Origin: Pseudoips prasinana
Taxonomy: Eukaryota > Arthropoda > Insecta > Lepidoptera > Nolidae
Assembly: GCA_951640165.1 (NCBI GenBank)
Contig: OX621241.1
Location: forward strand, 6,210,001 to 6,274,000
Reading direction: 5' to 3'
Length of the DNA: 64,000 bases
Shown here in pieces: positions 8,827 to 20,310 of this stretch. Below the pieces are notes generated by a model that saw only the letters and a list, made by a program, of their open reading frames with translations, made no database searches and had not been told where the DNA came from. The position numbers were made by a program, and so were the translations under genes. Within the stretch, counting starts at the first letter, position 1, and every line of letters starts with the position of its first letter.

Positions 8827-10889
8827 AGCCTATCCAATGCCCTTTAACATGTAGTATTGGGTGATTATACGACATAGAGGCCTCGAGTTTAACTTCAGTC
8901 TCTATATGCCCGTTGTAAGGAAGACGGCGGTGTTCCCCGGCCTGCAGAGCGCACCTGAACCTTCATCGATATTTCACCCCCTTTTTCCCTCGTCGTTACG
9001 TACAAGGTCATCTACATTTATACTTTTTTACCACTACACTATATTTTGTGCTGTAAGCTAGTCTCCGTGTAGAGCAATACAGAAAGGGAGCAATTTCCTA
9101 ACTACCTTACACAGTTCAATTACTCTATGACATAGTCTCAATCAGAGATAACGTAGAAGCTATGTCATGAAATAAACAGATCCCATCGCCACAGAATAAC
9201 ATTGTTTACATGTTTAACCACCGAGTAATCAATCTGTTTACCTAATTTATGAGGTAAGTAGAACACAAAGGCACACAATTCATGGTATGCGAACGATATG
9301 TTAAATAGGGCAACAAGTTCATTCACTGTTGACTCATGACGTAACGACAGGGCGCCGGAAACTCGGGCTTATTTTTGCACGGAAAGGAAGCTTAGCGTAT
9401 TCTCGTCTTAATTTGCCCACAATATGAGGAACTGCTCTGTACACTTCGGTGGAAGTAAACTGTATTTAAGCAACGACACGAAATATTCACTTATTTTAAG
9501 ATTGTTATAACTTTGAAACCTGTGCCTTTTCGATTCTAGGATGCCGTGGTACAAAAAGGAACAATTATAGTTTCTCTACCTCCATCCGCGATTTTTCTCT
9601 TCAGGCAAGACTTCAGCGCTTAGCCAACTCGCTCGCACATTTAGACGAATTAACGGCTGTGAAATAATTCTGAGCACTTCCTAAAATTGTGCTTCGGTCA
9701 GCTTATGACATTTATATTTGCAAAATATTTATTTTGATATTTATTGTAATAAGCACAAAATATGAAAAAAGAAAAAAACAGTTTTTCCTATTTCTCTTGA
9801 TGAAAAAGCATATATAATTGTGAAAAATTATTGTGAATATTTTTGAGTATTAATCCGACTAAATGAACGATGCGCATTCTTTGAAATTAGTGAGAGTAGT
9901 TTTATATACTGTAAAACATAAAATGTACGAGTGAGATAGCTGCGCCTTTGACATGGTTGTACTTGTCACGCCTACAAAACACAAAGTAGGGAAATAAAGT
10001 CTCGATAAAACGAATGGGTTACCCTTACACATGTGATGAACATGTTTCGATACAGGGATCCCATCGCGATCAGTCTGATAATATATTCCCATTATCAGAC
10101 TGTCATAAGGGCCAGAGGTCATAAGGGCCAGAGGTCATAAGCTTAGGCGAAAACCGTAAGCGATGTGGACACGTTTACACATATGAACACACGCGGCTAC
10201 AGTCCTTCGTTCCCTAGTTAATAACCTACAGCGACCTTACTTATGCGCAGGAACAAATTATTAACTTGTGTCGAAATCTGTGTGGTTACTTAGAATGAAC
10301 CGCTATGCCGTTGCCAGACACCCCCCTCCCCTACATTCTCAGTAAGTCATTTTTGTAACTGGAGACAGGTGATTAAAGAAACGAGCCAAGTTTAATTTAA
10401 TAGCTAATTTTAGTAACGGTTGTAATCGTACCTCCATTTTTGTAGACACTTACCTAGATTTTACAAGGAATTTTTGTATCCGTTACTTTAGAAAATACAT
10501 TTGTCTGGTATTTACTAGGTCTTTGATAATAAACACGTCGAGTTCGTTCGTCTGGCGCAGTAGACGCCGTAGTATTTAAGTACTTTTTAACTATTTTATC
10601 TGTAGAATGCACTTCGAGGTATTTCTGCGTCATTTCTGTCTACTCATTTAGTAAATTGCACATTACTAAAAAGTCAATTAAAATCGTCTTTTTCAACAAA
10701 TGCATTATTAATGTGCGGTACCTACGACTTTTTGCTTCCGGTTGTGTCGGCTAGCACCCCACCGAACCATGAGTGTGTAGGGGTTAGAAAGTGCACATGA
10801 TGACTTTTGTCCATTGAGACTGGCCGCCATAGGCAAAATTAATAAAGGAACATTACGGAGTTCCACCTGCATAGCAAATGAAATACTAG
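8827..10889. other. Non-coding stretch, no gene recognised
   Basis: No credible coding region on either strand. A small tandem repeat lies at 10101-10140 (two and a half units of a 16-bp GGTCATAAGGGCCAGA word). The rest is unique-looking AT-rich sequence. Confidence 0.5.
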
Positions 10890-10916
10890 CTAATACATTC
10901 TAAGATAGGAACGTAC

Positions 10917-11300
10917 ATAGAAAAGTCCATTGCTGGACAAAGGCCTCCCCAACGATCTCCACAATGTCCGGTCTTGCGCTGCCCACATCCAGCAGCTTCC
11001 CGCGACCCTTGCAAGATCGTCTGCTCTCTTGCTGCGTCTTCCGGAGCGTGGTAGCCACTCTAGGACCTTTCTGCCCCAGCGGCCATCGGTTCTACGAGCT
11101 ATGTGCCCCGCCCACTGCCACTTCAGTTTGACAATTCTTTGGGCTATGTCGGCTAGTTTGGTTCGCCTGCGGATTTCAACGTTTTCTATTCGTTCGCGCA
11201 ACGATACTCTGTACATAGCCCTCTCTATTGCTCTTTGGGTGACTTTGAGCCTTCTTATGAGGCCCATAGTAAGCGACCACGTCTCTGTTCCATAAATTAC
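10917..11300 (-). pseudogene. RTE-type LINE fragment: ORF2 C-terminus and 3' end
   Basis: Read on the minus strand the segment gives MGLIRRLKVTQRAIERAMYR, then RTKLADIAQRIVKLKWQWAG, HIARRTDGRWGRKVLEW and a closing RVAGSCWMWAAQDRTLWRSLG. This is the conserved C-terminal block of RTE/BovB-type endonuclease-RT proteins found in high copy in Lepidoptera. It ends at the typical GGCCTTTGTCCAGCAATGGA tail. Everything upstream (endonuclease, RT core) is missing, so the copy is 5'-truncated and inert. The last codons deviate from the usual ending. Confidence 0.85.
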
Positions 11301-11357
11301 ACGTAATAAAATAAATAATATTTAATTATTCAGATCATTCCGATAACAACTCGATGC

Positions 11358-11613
11358 GAACCGTAACCATATGATATTGGTAGTGCTCCTGCCTACGAAG
11401 CTGGTGGTCCTGGGTTCGAATCCCGGTAAGAGCAAATATTTGTGTGATGAGCACGAATATTTGTTTCGGAGTCATGGATTTTTTGTATGTATATAATAAG
11501 TATTTATCTATCTATATCGTCGCCTGGTACCCATAGTACAAGCTATGCTTAGTTTGTGGCTAGGATGATCTGTGTGACATTGTCCGTAGATATTATATTA
11601 TATATATTATACG
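11358..11613 (+). mobile_element. tRNA-derived SINE, family A, near full length
   Basis: A tRNA-like head with a strong B box (GGGTTCGAATCCCGG) is followed by a shared middle (AAATATTTGTGTGATGAGCA) and the tail CGCCTGGTACCCATAGTACA, ending in a degenerate TA tract. It aligns over its whole length with the reverse-strand copy at 50491-50733. The A-box region is more mutated here than in that copy. SINEs of this kind are copied by LINE machinery. Confidence 0.85.
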
Positions 11614-11948
11614 ATATAAAAGTTTGGAGTCATTTCGGTTACGGTCGGAGTTTAAATAAGACAATATTATGTTGACGGGTTTTGTTTTTGCCACCGACAC
11701 TCAGCCGCGGTCGTCCCCTGCATTGTTCGTAATTTATATTGCTTATTATGATGACTAGTGATTCATCGTGGGATTACTATAAGACTGATTGATATGTGGT
11801 AATAATACCGACAACGTTTCGGCTATATAGGTTTTGTTACACCGACGACGGAGTATCGTACTTTTATTAACAGTGGAATGGATATAGATACACAATAGTA
11901 CAATAGCAAAAAGGAATAATTTAGTTTTTGCGTTTCAAGTATTAATAA
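11614..11948. other. Non-coding spacer
   Basis: Nothing recognisable between the SINE and the next Helitron-like element; no coding region with protein-like character. Confidence 0.5.
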
Positions 11949-12192
11949 TCTATATATATAAAAATCAATGCCATTTTTCGTTGTAATGTTATAACTCAAC
12001 AACGCCTTTACCGATTTGGCTAATTTTGGTCTTGAATAATTCGTGGAAGTCCAGGGAAGGTTAGTACGTAGAGAAAATTTACAAAAGTGTAAAATCAATA
12101 TCTTTTAGCAATTATTATTTGAATAAACGAACTAAATAATCATTTTTTGTTATTACTATGCCTACGTAGCGAAGCACGTGCCGGGCCGCTAG
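11949..12192 (+). mobile_element. Short Helitron-like element
   Basis: It starts TCTATATATATAAAAATC after an A and ends GTGCCGGGCCGCTAG followed by A. Inside is AACGCCTTTACCGATTTGGC followed by TAATTTTGGTCTTGAATAAT, a repeat core common in arthropod genomes. Length 244 bp, non-coding, so mobilised in trans if at all. Confidence 0.6.
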
Positions 12193-12289
12193 ATACTTAT
12201 ATGATTGATAGTGAACAAATGTAAACCTGGACATAAAGTCAAATCATTTACCTATTTGTATTTTAATTCCTTATGAATCTAATATAATA

Positions 12290-12410
12290 TAAACAGAAAC
12301 TATCCGAAACAGATAATCGGATATAGTTTCATATCCGTAACCGTATCCGATACCGGTATAATATTATTCCTATATTCGTATCCGTATCCGCAATTTCATA
12401 ACATCCCTGA
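12290..12410. repeat. ATCCGTATCCG-rich repeat with possible hAT-MITE end
   Basis: Repeated ATATCCG/GTATCCG words on both orientations are followed by CATAACATCCCTG, whose reverse complement starts CAGGGATG like a hAT terminus. The opposite terminus was not found, so this may be one end of a decayed MITE. Confidence 0.35.
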
Positions 12411-12970
12411 TGAGGACGCATTGAAACGCTCGATGGGTGTAACATAAATAGAGGACTAAATGGAAGGAAAATCAACTCGTGAAACTAAACATTTTAAAGA
12501 AATTTAGTTTGTGTTTATGTATTTTATTTTTATTTTAAACGTACATAATTTTATTTATACATTTTTGTATGAGAAGTAAATCTTACTTTTTGTGTAATTT
12601 TCAAGTTGATGTAGACACGTCGCGTCGTTCAGTTTCATACGTAAATTAAATTTTCTAAATTTCGTTTACTATTTATATTACACCTTGTATAGTGACGAGT
12701 TAACGCACTCTGATAATGATCCGTGGAGGAGTGAAATACGTGTTGGGTATTTTTTATTTATTTATAGTAGTTTATTTCCAAGAAACAGCACGGAGTTAAA
12801 CTCGTCAAGACAAACGTCAAATCCGAGGCACTTAAACGACACACACCATGGTGCATGTAATTTGCTAATTTTAACTAATTTATATTATCCTTCTTGTATG
12901 TCCATATATTTTGCGACAAGGGAGCAAATTGCGACCCAACTAGATTAATTCCCTTGCTGTGTGACTGACG
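12411..12970. other. Non-coding stretch
   Basis: AT-rich DNA without a recognisable gene or repeat boundary. Confidence 0.45.
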
Positions 12971-13150
12971 GTAAAGAATATCACCACACCATATCATCCC
13001 GTAAACGAACGTGAGAGAACGGGCATAAACCGTTATACTGCAATCGCCAACTCGTCTGCTAAGCGAGCGATTACGGCATATCCTCCCATTCTTGGGGGGG
13101 CTCCCCCCTCCCTTCTTACAGCAGGGGATGTTATCCGGCTGACATGATTA
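12971..13150 (-). repeat. Dispersed repeat D (RTE-tail-associated), reverse strand
   Basis: The reverse complement matches the copy at 60228-60445: TATGCCGTAATCGC-like, AGACG-GTTGGCGATTGCAGT and GATATTC blocks in the same order. A GGGGGGG-CTCCCCC palindrome marks the place of the usual CCCCAAGA-TTGGGG stem. It probably derives from RTE LINE 3' ends or a SINE carried by them. Confidence 0.6.
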
Positions 13151-13190
13151 GTTCTGTATTTTGATAGTAATCATTGATTTGTATTTGACA

Positions 13191-13455
13191 GGAATCATGC
13201 GTTACTTGGATTAAATAAAATAAAAAAGGTTTTTATTCACGTCGACTTTAAAAAAGCGCTTGTAAATAGTCAGAACATGTTTGTAGTAATATAGTCGTAT
13301 ACATTATTATTTCTAGTTACATAGATATTTAGGTACACATTGTATGAAAACATTTATAAAATTTATTCTATTATAGCAATGATATTTAGCTATCTCGTAT
13401 CAAGTTATTGTCAAGATATTTGACTAAGATGATTCTTAAAGTAACGCATGATTCC
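13191..13455 (-). mobile_element. LINE 3' UTR fragment (copy A) flanked by 17-bp inverted repeats
   Basis: Bases 13214 to about 13425 match the first 210 or so bases of the 3' UTR copies at 40514 and 58306, read as a minus-strand LINE end (AATAAAAACC-TTTTTTATTTTATT tail at the low-coordinate end). It is 5'-truncated. The flanks are GGAATCATGCGTTACTT at 13191-13207 and its exact reverse complement at 13439-13455, an inverted and not direct arrangement. Confidence 0.75.
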
Positions 13456-13503
13456 ATTACTTAAAATGACACGTTGAAGAGGTTGGCTTGTTTAGAGTAT
13501 AAA

Positions 13504-13687
13504 GTACTGTGCCCTGCGGTTTTACCCGCGTAAATTTATAATAAACTTTGTAAATTATAGTCTATGTGTTATTCGGAAATATAAGCTATATTACTACAAA
13601 GTTTCACTACAATCCGTTCGGTAGTTTTTGCATGAAAGAGTAACAAACATCCATACATCCATCCATACTCACCAACTATTAGTAGGA
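13504..13687 (-). mobile_element. Helitron-like repeat, reverse strand
   Basis: It carries the lepidopteran signature CTGTGCCCTGCGGTTTTACC at its 3' (left) end and, on the minus strand, TCCTACTAATA at its 5' end, with the internal CATGAAAGAGTAACAAACAT block and CATC microsatellite. Related copies lie at 17365, 43980, 44940, 45691 and 45895. The CTAG terminus is degraded here. Confidence 0.6.
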
Positions 13688-15165
13688 TATTTATAAGTAA
13701 TGTTTATGTCATATAATAACAATTAAAACAATGTAAGTACGTTACGTAGATATTACAAACGACGCATACGACGTGTTTTGTTTGCTTTTGCCTAAGGTTA
13801 ACATCCTTAAGCTATGCGTCCGATAAAGAAACTCATTTGTTGATATGTATGTACATTATGTACAATTAATGTTAACCCAATTTTTTCATGTTTATTAGAT
13901 AGCCAGTCAAATATTGATAATTTTGTAACACTAGATAATACACTTTAAGGTACGTGAAACTTATAAAATAAATTGGATATGGCAATGTGGGTATTTACCG
14001 ATGCCATAAATTTGCGCAAATACAGCAAGTTTTTTTTGTTTTTTAACTGGTGTCGTCGAGAGAGTGTTGTCGAGTGCCCAGACTTATAAGAATGGAAGCC
14101 AATTGAATGTGCCAAGTGCAGCAACAAAACACACAATTCCTATCCCTTGCTACCAAAAAATTTTTGACAACAAGCATATTTGTGGCGATCGAGCAGTAAG
14201 TGTTCATAAATGATAAAAAGCGTAATTATAACATTCCCAATACCAGGCAAGGCAGTAGTACTTTTTTTAAAGACAAGTTTACAGTAGGTCATAACTAACT
14301 TAAAATATTACCTATTCGCGAAGACGTGAGTAAGTAACTGGGCACGTGTTATCGACGAAAGCAATGCATTCGACAGACGAGCAGCTTGCCCAGTGAAAGA
14401 TTCATCATAAAAGGTAGTGGAATACATTAGTATTTTAAGGCGTAAGTTTTCTGATGACTTCAGACTACGTGCATTGAGTTTTGTACGAAATTCAGTTACG
14501 TGACGAGACGTTGCAGAGAAGAATCAAATACTAATTAAAGGCGATCATAGCTCACCAATCTGAAGAAGATCAGTCTCTAGATGGGGTAACTGCCAAAGTG
14601 GCTTATATTGCGAGCGTCCTCGTACTTCACGTTAAGCTGTCGATCCCGTCTGTAGTCAGTACTTTAGTTAGACAAAATAATACATGCCTTCTTTCGAATG
14701 ACAAATCAATCCTAAAGCAGAAGATACCATACATTTTTAAGAATAATATATTACCGTTACTTTAAAAAAAATCTAAATCGAATTGTTATACTGTTCCAAA
14801 ATTAACTAATTCGCGTAAAACCATCGAGTTGTTAACGTATTACATTTACCGTTAGGTAACATCGATACGTTTATCGATTTTAAAAAGTTATCTATAATAA
14901 ATTATCAACAACCACGTAAAAGTGATACGACTTAATTGCCAGATAAGATTGTTATATGACCGTTACATACTATCGTAATTAGTTTGTTATTGGTAGATCT
15001 ATAAACTAGTTAAATTTCATCGGCAGATTGTGCTCCTTAAGATTCGCTATCAGTTATGTTTCAAATTTATAACACTGTTTTTTTGTGTCAGAGGTAAAAT
15101 ATAGCCAATATTAATCACTATCACCAGTGAACTTTACATCATTCAATCGTAATATGTTGCCACTC
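13688..15165. other. Non-coding stretch
   Basis: No protein-like ORF, no repeat boundaries seen. AT-rich, presumably intronic or intergenic. Confidence 0.5.
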
Positions 15166-15291
15166 GTACACACGGCTACATATCAAGCTAAGGTTTCCAA
15201 TATAAGCTGACCTCCCATTGTATGGGAATCCTATACAGCGCGGGATCAGCTTATACTGGAAATGTATAGCTTGATATGTAGTCGTGTGTAC
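15166..15291. repeat. 127-bp fold-back element, copy 1
   Basis: The outer arms begin GTACACACGGCTACATATC and end in the reverse complement (GATATGTAGTCGTGTGTAC). Pairing extends about 47 bases inward with few mismatches, leaving a centre with a small CCCAT-TGT-ATGGG hairpin. The same element occurs at 28115-28241 and 37644-37770. Length 126 bp, no coding. Confidence 0.85.
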
Positions 15292-15397
15292 ATATATGAC
15301 ATAACGTACACATCAATAAGAGCCATACATTGTTATTATGAGTAAAACATTGAAGGTGATGAGCAAGGTTAAGATTATTTGTTAAAATAATAAAGTT

Positions 15398-15448
15398 AAA
15401 GAATGACGTAAGCACTTAAAAAAATTATAAGTGCTTACGTCATTCTTT
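15398..15448. repeat. Perfect 21-bp inverted repeat (hairpin)
   Basis: The arms at 15398-15418 and 15428-15448 (AAAGAATGACGTAAGCACT and onward) are exact reverse complements around a 9-base AT-rich loop. It is not part of a recognised element. It could be a transcribed stem-loop, a minimal MITE or a chance palindrome. Confidence 0.8.
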
Positions 15449-15637
15449 AAAAAAAATCTCTATCTACAATGATAATAACATATTGCCGAACAACACAAAT
15501 TGTTGTTTTGTCTTGTTCATCATATACGGTTATCAAATTTTTGCTATCAGACATGTTAAAAATGGATTTTATTACCCTGACAATAAAACTTATCCTGAAG
15601 CAATAAAATGTGTAGTAATAAAAATAAAGACTGACTG

Positions 15638-15775
15638 CAAGTGTGGCGCAGCGGCGAAGACAGTCGCCTCGCCTCTTTGTTTTGCGGGTTCAAGTCCCGC
15701 GCCGGAGTCTGGATGTTATTTGTGTCCGTCTATTATATGTTTTTAAAGTACCCTACGACACAGGGATTCGATTGT
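15638..15775 (+). mobile_element. tRNA-derived SINE, family B
   Basis: A tRNA-like head with the B box GCGGGTTCAAGTCCCGCGCC is followed by the family body GAGTCTGGATGTTATTTGTG, GTCCGTCTATTATATG, and AAAGTACCC-ACACAGGGATT. The body is shared with 37275-37420, 55630-55810 (reverse), 60905-61050 and 62690-62795 (reverse). It is not a tRNA gene: the head is degenerate and attached to a repeat body. Confidence 0.8.
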
Positions 15776-16319
15776 CTAGAGAGTTATATTTAAAACAAAA
15801 GAGTATTTTTTTATTTACATGATGTCTACATTTAACCTAGAAAGCCTTCAGTGCTTCACGTACTATAGAGGGAAGCGTGGCATGTATCTAATTACCTTTA
15901 CTTCGTTTTATTACCTTTTTTATTAGGCAGCGGGAATACCTACGGATGCCGCCAGCAAATAACATGTTACATTAGGTGTCAAATCATATTAACCTAACTG
16001 TGGAACTAATCTCAGCTAATTTAGTATATCACCTCAAATGTGAACCCAAGATCCCGACACCATAAAACAACGTTCCTCATTACACCGCTAATCGGATAAG
16101 TCAATTGATAAATTAACCAAACGCATAACTGTGTCAAGTAATAATTAACTGACATAGGACTGCCATTAGTGACGGCGAGTTGCGACATTTAGCCAGCTCG
16201 TTAAACCTTGATGTATTATCAAAATGATTGAGAACATGCATGAAAAGCATAGCGTTCTTTCGCTTCGTGAGCTGCACGGCCTCAACCTTACAGAGACGAG
16301 CCGAGCGTAGAGACATCTA
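15776..16319. other. Non-coding stretch
   Basis: No recognisable gene or repeat boundary. Confidence 0.45.
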
Positions 16320-16630
16320 CTTCTGGATAAAAGCACGGAGTTCATTCGCTCAAAGAGCAGCCCGACTGGGGAAGTACCTCCACCTTACAGAAGACATTCC
16401 TTAATAATAACATGATTAACTTAATGTTCTGTTTATGAGTGTGAGTAAGGTCGCCAGCGCTAATCGGGGTGTGGGGAAGGGTCAGCAACACTTTCTTGCT
16501 GACTCTAAAAGGCCGGCAACGCATCCGCGTCCACCCCCTGGTGTAGCGAGTGTCCATGGGCGGCTGTTATCACTTACCATCAGGTGACACACTTGCTCGT
16601 TTGTCGCCCTCTGATATATAAAAAAAAGCC
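16320..16630 (+). mobile_element. SINE-like repeat, family C, oligo(A) end
   Basis: It aligns end to end, in opposite orientation, with 60563-60866: AGCAGC-CGACTGGGGAAGTACC, CTTACAGAAGACATTCCTTA, GGTCGCCAGCGCTAATCGGG, GGCCGGCAACGCATCCGCG and CTTACCATCAGGTGACAC, ending in an A run. The last segment is one of the most common repeat words in lepidopteran genomes. It has no coding capacity; the apparent ORFs here are accidental. Confidence 0.75.
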
Positions 16631-16689
16631 TCTCGGCAATATCTGGGAGGGATATTCTATATTCGCCACATTTGTCACATGCAACAACG

Positions 16690-16930
16690 ATAGCAGTATG
16701 ATGGTCATAGTACTTAAAGAAACGCTGCTGTTCGCTTTCTAGTAGATATTCCGTCGGGACTACTTCCACGTCCGCTACAGTATGAGATGGGGTGGCAATG
16801 TATGTACGTCGCTATCGCCAACCGGATAGCCAAACACCGATTAAGGCGTATCCTATAAATTAAGTGACATATTCACTAGGGAAGCCATTGTCTAGGTGTG
16901 GACGTATTTCGGCTGGCATGATAAACTGAT
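16690..16930 (-). repeat. Dispersed repeat D with RTE 3' tail, rearranged
   Basis: It contains AGTATGATGGTCATAGTACT and, further right on the opposite strand sense, the GCTATCGCCAACC / TATCC series of repeat D. It ends with a TTGTCTAGGTGTGGACGTAT-TTCGGCTG RTE-type tail. The two halves point in different directions, so the copy is rearranged or composite. Confidence 0.5.
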
Positions 16931-17364
16931 AATGGTACGAAACTAAACTTACTCGAAACATAAGATCCGTGAAGCCACAATTTTAGTACATTATATTGAT
17001 GTTTACCTGTAACAAATAAAATAATTGTATTAGTCCTGTGTACGGGTGCTAGATTAATAAATAAATAATCAATATCTTGGGATAACTAACAGTGTCAGCT
17101 GATGCCATGGCATAGGCAGTATTATGACATCCAGACAACTGATAAACATACTTCTATATTTCTAAATACATACATATATGTCACATCTCTGGCTTACTAG
17201 TCAGAGTCCTAGTAGAGGAACAGGCCGGCCAATTGTGACGGCAATGGCAACGCGTGCGTGATACAAAGGTAAGCTACATACATTAACCGCTTACCATCAG
17301 GCGGGACGTAGACGTTTTAACAATTTGATACTACTTAAAAAATTCAGTCCATTTTCACTATCTA
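16931..17364. other. Mostly non-coding; small family C-like fragment
   Basis: A short GCTTACCATCAGGCGGGACG segment with flanking similarity to family C tails lies at about 17206-17330. The rest shows nothing. Confidence 0.4.
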
Positions 17365-18030
<666 letters not shown>

Positions 18031-18108
18031 GGCCGAAGCAAAGAAAACATGTCTAGGTAACAGATTCCTTTCTATAGTGTAATAAGACATGTTTTCATTG
18101 CTTCGGCC
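18031..18108. repeat. 24-bp inverted repeat with shared loop motif
   Basis: The arms 18031-18054 (GGCCGAAGCAAAGAAAACAT...) and 18085-18108 pair with one mismatch. The loop contains a 27-base sequence (18059-18085) that recurs at 19044-19070 with one difference. Origin unknown. Confidence 0.75.
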
Positions 18109-19794
18109 AACCTGAGTCCGGAGTATATTTAGGGATTTCCAGATCGGCCACGGCATTGATGTCCAGGGAGGCTTTCAGAAGGTTCTATATCTGTTATAAA
18201 CAAAACAAGGGAGTTTCTTTGAACTCGTGAAACTAAAATTCAGTTATTATGAATCTGCAGAAAGGTATTTCTATCTGTAATTCTTGAGTACCTACATAAA
18301 GATTTTATTATTAGTGATGACAGCAGAAAGAAACAACACAATGACACAAGAAACAATGCACGCTTAATTATCATTATTGTAGAGATACAAAACATATTAG
18401 TAATAAAGTATCGAGGCAAATAGCTCAATAGTAATTGTGGTATCTGAACAATTGGCATGACGGTTTGACCTGCGGACCAATCACGGCTAATCAACACAAA
18501 TTAACTACTGATCAAACAGATGTACACGCGGTCCACTTCCACATACATATTTGACCAATAAATAGGCCAATAGCTCGTCACTGATATTTGTCTGTTATTC
18601 GTCTTAATTGGCCTATTACGTACCAAATTGGCTGGCTCCTTGAACGGCGCGGACGAAAGAATTAAAACTTCCAACATTCACATTAAATTAATATTATATA
18701 CTATAAAACTTAATTAATCAATAGGAAGTCGTATATTTAATGCGCAGTTTTAATCGATCTTTTCGATTTCAATGAATCGATTAATTAATTTCATAATTTA
18801 TTGACGTTGATCATAAACAATTGACGTAGTCCTTGAGTACTCACAGCTCACAATAGGCTAATAATAATGACAATTCATCATCGTCAATGTAGGGCTGTAG
18901 TGTTTCGCAACAAGACAGATCGATTGACACGGCAGGAGCCAATTGGTTTAAATCGGTGCCCATTCGATTCAACACAGTATCGACTATCGGCCAATGGTTG
19001 CATAACCTTTAGGGTTAATACCGTTCAAGGACTAATTATATTGAACAGATTCGTTTCTATAGTGTAATAACAAAATGGTTGAATATCGCGCATTGTATAC
19101 TGTCAACTCGCTTCTAATTTGCGGCTGCATTGAATCGAGTTCTCGATATGGTCGATTTCGTAACGATATTAATGCGAGTGAATTGGATCGTGTGTAGGAA
19201 TATTCATCATAATTGTTGACACCCGTTGCGTTAGAATAGAGCACAAATGATTGATTCGACACGCCGAAGAAAACAGGCAGTAGAATGCACTCGCACTTTT
19301 ATGGTTCTGTACGGAAAGGATACTACTTTTGTTATCACTATCATATAAATAGATGGTCAGCTTTCACGCCCTAATAGCTGCACTGATTATGTTGAATTTT
19401 GACATGGAGATAGTTTGACGGCAACAGACGGGTATAGGCTTCTTTTTTCAAATCTTTCCCTGTGTGTGTCTCAAAGAGGATGAAACTTCGCCAGAGAAAT
19501 GCTGATAAGTCTTCGTATAAGTACAGTCGAAAATGACGTTTCTACTCTATAGAAGTACCAAATTATTACAAAGTTCATTAGCTTTCGTTGGAAATATTTG
19601 TTAAGGGGAAACATTGTTAATTTGTCCCTTTTGTCAGTGTATCATTGCACTACTCCGAAGGGATTTGCTGTTTTAAGTCTTCTCACTATCTAAGTAGAAT
19701 CCGGCGACGTCGGTTTAAGACCACTTTTACGGGTTCTATTACAAACAGTCAGTAATTCTGTATATTATCTACCATGTCATCATAATCATCACGA
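18109..19794. other. Non-coding stretch with AT-rich homeodomain-like sites
   Basis: No gene recognised. At 18680-18810 several TTAATTAA/TAATTAAT words and ATCGATT motifs cluster; such words are frequent in AT-rich DNA, so a regulatory reading is weak. The second copy of the 27-base motif lies at 19044-19070. Confidence 0.4.
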
Positions 19795-19940
19795 TGGAAT
19801 ATCTACCAGAGAACGGGCAGCAACGTCTCTCTGAGTACTACGACCATCATACTGCGAACGCCAACCCGTCTATCAAGCGTGACAATTATGCATATCCCCA
19901 ACATACTTGGGGAAGACTTTGTTCAGCAGTGACCTGAAAA
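19795..19940 (-). repeat. Dispersed repeat D, reverse strand
   Basis: The reverse complement reads GTCTTCCCCAAGTATGTTGG, ATAGACGGGTTGGCGTTCGC, AGTATGATGGTCGTAGTACT and CTCTGGTAGATATT, in the same order as the copy at 60228-60445. Non-coding. Confidence 0.75.
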
Positions 19941-19956
19941 CGGGTATTAACAAAGT

Positions 19957-20310
19957 ATGTTGGCAGTAGTTTTAAAGCGTTTGCTTTCAAAAACATACAA
20001 ACTACTTCCAACACTTTGTTGTGATGAAAATCTAAAGAACCCTAATAGATCGAAGCCGGACTCGTACTTGATCGGTTTTATTATTAAAAATCAAGTCAAT
20101 AGAATTGGCTGTGTTCAAAGAATTTGCAAGGTCAGTTGGACATCAATCAAAATACAACAAAGAGCAGACGGATGCAAGCCTTGCACTTTTCTTTTTAAAA
20201 TATTCCAATGCACAAAGGAATGTTACTACAATAAAAAACCGATTGGATTTGTAGATCGTTATCGAGAAATTATTTATACAAGACCCGACGTGTACCAACA
20301 TTTTAAATAA
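19957..20310 (+). other. Unrecognised ORF, 117 codons (doubtful)
   Basis: The first codon is TTG, with no ATG opening the frame at its beginning. The protein contains a cysteine-rich centre (GCVQRICKVSW, GCKPCTFLFKIFQCTKECYY) and a basic, tyrosine-rich end closing at TAA 20308-20310. The CPC-x8-C spacing loosely recalls insect odorant-binding proteins, but the order and number of cysteines do not fit well. An ORF this long is expected by chance a few times in a window of this size. Treated as probably non-coding. Confidence 0.15.

Noticed and set aside
11400..11430. tRNA gene suggested by a strong B box
   Set aside because: The head is attached to a SINE body and tail found again at 50491; the acceptor stem does not close.
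15641..15715. tRNA gene in plus orientation
   Set aside because: Same reason: degenerate cloverleaf followed by the family B SINE body.
16342..16769. Two overlapping minus-strand ORFs
   Set aside because: They fall across a SINE-like family C copy and repeat D; no protein family fits.
19957..20310. Odorant-binding-protein-like gene
   Set aside because: Cysteine spacing matches at only one interval and there is no start codon or signal peptide at the beginning; kept only as a doubtful ORF.
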